A program made the position numbers and the translations under genes. From the NCBI GenBank assembly GCA_034670405.1, contig JAXDDX010000184.1:404001-468000 (forward strand): DNA of 64,000 nt, in the 5' to 3' direction. Positions 61,295-64,000 of the stretch are shown here, one piece after another; within the stretch, counting starts at the first letter, position 1, and each line of letters opens with the position of its first letter. The notes under the pieces were generated by a model, which was not told the origin of the DNA, made no database searches, and saw only the letters and a program-made list of their open reading frames with translations. Origin of the DNA: Hoplostethus atlanticus (taxonomy: Eukaryota; Chordata; Actinopteri; Trachichthyiformes; Trachichthyidae).

Positions 61295-63379
61295 CCTCCA
61301 ACCTCTAAACTGGTTTTAACCTGACTTCAACAGGAAGTGTTCAGCCTTGATTGTTTACTTCTAAACACTAACCATAACCTTTAACCCCTGACTTGAAGCT
61401 GAAGCAGCAGATCAGAGCTGCATTCAAGATGTTTGTCCATCTGTTTGTTAAGGAAGACCAAGCAGAGTTTAACCCTGTCAATTTTTAATTCACTATTGGT
61501 AACAGAAAAGTTGAGTCTTAGTGTTTTCTAAAACTGGTTGCAGTCTTTTCCTGTGAGTTTAACTGATAATGGATGTGTGTTTGTTCTGTTGGTTGAGGAA
61601 GAAACCTAAACACAGCAGAAAGAACATCATTTATATGAACATGTTTATATTACTTTATATTGTAGTACAATATATTAAAAGCATACAACATAATAACTAG
61701 CTGTTAAATGGATGTATTTTCCTGTCCAGTACTAGAGCTCTGAGCTTTACAAACCAGACTGAAACTGAATTAAAACATTAACATTTATAGAAACTTTTTC
61801 TTTTTTTTACTGTTCTCGTGTGGTTTGGACACTCCTCACTACAATATTCTACTGTATATCTATCAACACAAGAAATGAATGTAACACATCCATGTAACAT
61901 GTCTTTATTAACATGTATAGGGTGCTCTTTATTAAACTAACAAGTCAGTGTTTAAAAACATTGACAAAACACTTCATACATATATATTTATGTATTTCAA
62001 CATGTATTGTTTTCTTTAAGGAATAACTTCTTTATGGTGCCAACAGACATTACTACAAATACATAAAACACTGTCTATTGGTTAGCTTTATTCAGTTTCT
62101 GTTTGTCTTGCATTACCGCTTGTTTGAACTGTTTGAGTCATTACATCATCGCAGGAAACAGGAAGTACAACCCAAAAGGCTTGTAACTGAAGGCCCACAG
62201 GTTTGATTCCTGCTGGTGTTTCTATTCTTGTCTACATGTCCTTGAGCAAGGCACTGCACCCCTTCCTGACCCCTGACCTCTCTGGGGAAATGTGGACATA
62301 ACTGTGTTTCAGAGGGAAGAAAGTACTTCCTCATCACAGAGAGGAATGGAGTAAAACAATCCTCCAGAATAAGCTACTGTGCATAACCTCCACAGCAGTA
62401 GGTGGCGGTAGTGAGCTGAGATTCCTTTTTGACAATCCAGGAGCAGAATGAGCTCACTGATCTTGAGCCAGTTTCTTTAGCAGTCCTCTATCTTGCCATC
62501 TGTTGGATAAATAATGATACAGCATGTTTAGTGAGAAAAATCATTAATGAACTCCATGTAAGAGTTTGTAAATGACTTTAATTCTCTATCTGCACACATA
62601 TACAGAGGAACTTGGAACAAAATCTTCACATCTCTCAATACCCATCCTGCTGGTCCACCGGCTGCATGGTGGAGTGGCAGGATTTAATAACTCACACAAA
62701 CACCATGCTGTAAATAAGAACAAACTGTTATTTCTCTAAGGATGATTGAACATGGTGAACAGTAAGGTGCATTTTTTCTATATATTTTGTTTACCTACAA
62801 AATGTCAGTAGGAATAACACACCATTCTTAAGATTAGTTTAGTTAAAACGCAAAGTTTTGACAAAAACAAAAGTAAGAAATATATAAAGAAGGCAACAAA
62901 CATAATAGTAAATCATAAAAGGGAGGTCAAAATAAAAAGATGAAACTGAGGGAAAGGGCAGGAAAATGATTTGGGTTTCAGAACAGATTGGAAACTGACT
63001 CATAGGGTTTGATGGAAATCTAGCGCCACCTAGGTGTGAGTAAACGTCAGCAGCCCGTTTCGCGACTGCCGGCTGAGGCGATCTACCGGAGCGTTTTGTA
63101 GCTTCTAGTCATTTAGACCCTAAAATATGTACAAATAGGGCCCAGGTTTAAAAATACCGGAATTACCCTTTAAAACGCTTTAACTGCGTTCAATACCTTC
63201 CAAATCCTTTCAGGGCCTGATTATTATATGATTGTATCGCTAGTTACACTTCAACGACCTAAATACTATTAGTTGTCTTTTCTACACGCTCAACATGGCG
63301 GCCCTGTCAGGACACATCTGAACAGGAAGTGGAGCTACAGCGGCGCGTGCGCAGTAGGTCAGCCCGGGTCCCTGTAAAG
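61295..63379. other. HDHD5 3' UTR and intergenic region
   Basis: A candidate HDHD5 poly(A) signal ATTAAA is at 61674-61679. A SINE-like piece lies at about 62190-62275 (CACAGGTTTGATTCCTGCTG, TGTCCTTGAGCAAGGCACTG). The rest is AT-rich and shows no coding exon. From about 63040 the CpG content rises toward the next gene. Confidence 0.45.
63250..63379 (+). promoter_or_regulatory. CpG-rich promoter of the right-edge gene
   Basis: GGAGCTACAGCGGCGCGTGC and GCAGTAGGTCAGCCCGGGTC form a GC/CpG-rich stretch directly before ATG at 63380. CpG-rich sequence continues over the exon and intron to the window end, with no TATA box. Confidence 0.5.
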
Positions 63380-63466
63380 ATGTCTGAGCAGGCGGGGAGG
63401 GAGCGGAGAGGAGGACCCGAAAGAAACATACAGAGCCCACAACTGTCCACAATTAATCCTGTCAAG
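63380..63466 (+). CDS. First coding exon of an unrecognised gene
   Basis: ATG at 63380 opens 29 codons (MSEQAGRERRGGPERNIQSP, then QLSTINPVK) ending exactly at a consensus donor (AAG|gtaagg, phase 0). A CpG-rich promoter-like region precedes it. The peptide is charged and probably disordered. I do not recognise the family. The second exon is beyond the window. An alternative reading as a non-coding first exon cannot be excluded. Confidence 0.5.
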
Positions 63467-64000
63467 GTAAGGGAAAGCGGCTCCCTAGAGCCGCACCACA
63501 AGCACCGACAAGTATCGGAAGGTTTCGGGTTTCCGATTATCCAAACGGATCGTGCACAGAGCGGATATGCTCAAAATAATCAGTTAATGTTGTCTGCAGG
63601 ACGCGCAGCGCTGAGGCAGGGGCGTGTCCGCCATTTTGTGTGAGGATAAGTGGCGCCTAAAAGCGGCTGCTGGTCTGATTGTGGTCGGTCTGACTGGCGA
63701 CAGACTCGAGCTGCTCAAAATGGCGGTTCATGACGGTAGCTCGCATCCGTGGCTGTGATTTAAAGTCATGTTAGCCCGGTTTGGCCCGCTCCAATCCTTG
63801 TGTTTTACCCGTCCCTGTCCCGTCTCTGTAGCCGGGCTCGGGGGTGCAGCGGTAGCCTTTGTTGTGCGCGCAGCTCCGACCCCCCCCCTTCTCCTCCTCA
63901 GTGTTTGTTTCGGAAGGCCGCCCAGGCGCATGCGTGTCAACATGGCGCTCGTTTCTGTGTGTGATAGAAACATCCTTTCTAATAATTTCTCCAGATGTCG

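Overview
The window is animal, almost certainly teleost fish, genomic DNA. The evidence is four multi-exon genes with GT-AG introns whose exons read as vertebrate proteins, many (CA)n/(GT)n microsatellites and minisatellites, and repeats typical of fish: Rex1-like and L2-like LINEs, SINEs with tRNA heads, Tc1 and PIF/Harbinger DNA transposons. I see no prokaryotic operons, rRNA or CRISPR array.

Layout. (1) 134-1739, + strand: the last three coding exons of an MKRN2OS-like gene whose first exon lies off the left edge. (2) 1991-5940: a Rex1-like LINE with one uninterrupted 1030-codon ORF, directly followed by the 3' end of an L2-like LINE. (3) 7163-20539, + strand: a complete second MKRN2OS paralogue (4 coding exons, 215 aa). 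Its introns hold a 2.2 kb DNA transposon, 0.7 kb of CT-rich DNA, and a nested stack of repeats (LINE tail, then a TAA-flanked transposon, then an inverted repeat that itself holds a LINE and a SINE), followed by a Tc1 element. (4) 21882-30217, - strand: TSEN2, catalytic subunit of the tRNA splicing endonuclease (12 coding exons, 416 aa), converging on MKRN2OS with poly(A) signals only about 40 bp apart. (5) 30218-32308: the divergent TSEN2/ISY1 intergenic region, split by a 0.94 kb TIR element. (6) 32309-45217, + strand: ISY1, a spliceosomal NTC-associated factor (11 coding exons, 281 aa). Its introns carry a Rex1-like fragment, a Harbinger remnant and a nearly complete L2-like LINE. (7) 46782-61294, + strand: HDHD5/CECR5, a HAD-family protein (9 coding exons, 414 aa), with a 36-copy higher-order minisatellite in intron 1 and decayed LINEs in later introns. 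(8) 63380-63466: a probable first coding exon of an unrecognised gene running off the right edge.

The host genes are housekeeping genes: two RNA-splicing genes (TSEN2 and ISY1) placed head to head, a HAD-family protein, and a small family of unknown function. All coding exons of the three complete conserved genes and of MKRN2OS copy 2 join in frame, so I see no sign that they are broken. Most of the sequence is repeats. The most informative observations are insertions whose pre-insertion (empty) sites can be read from another repeat copy inside the same window. I found no convincing new molecular system. Exon coordinates were derived by hand from splice signals and remembered homologues, without alignment software.
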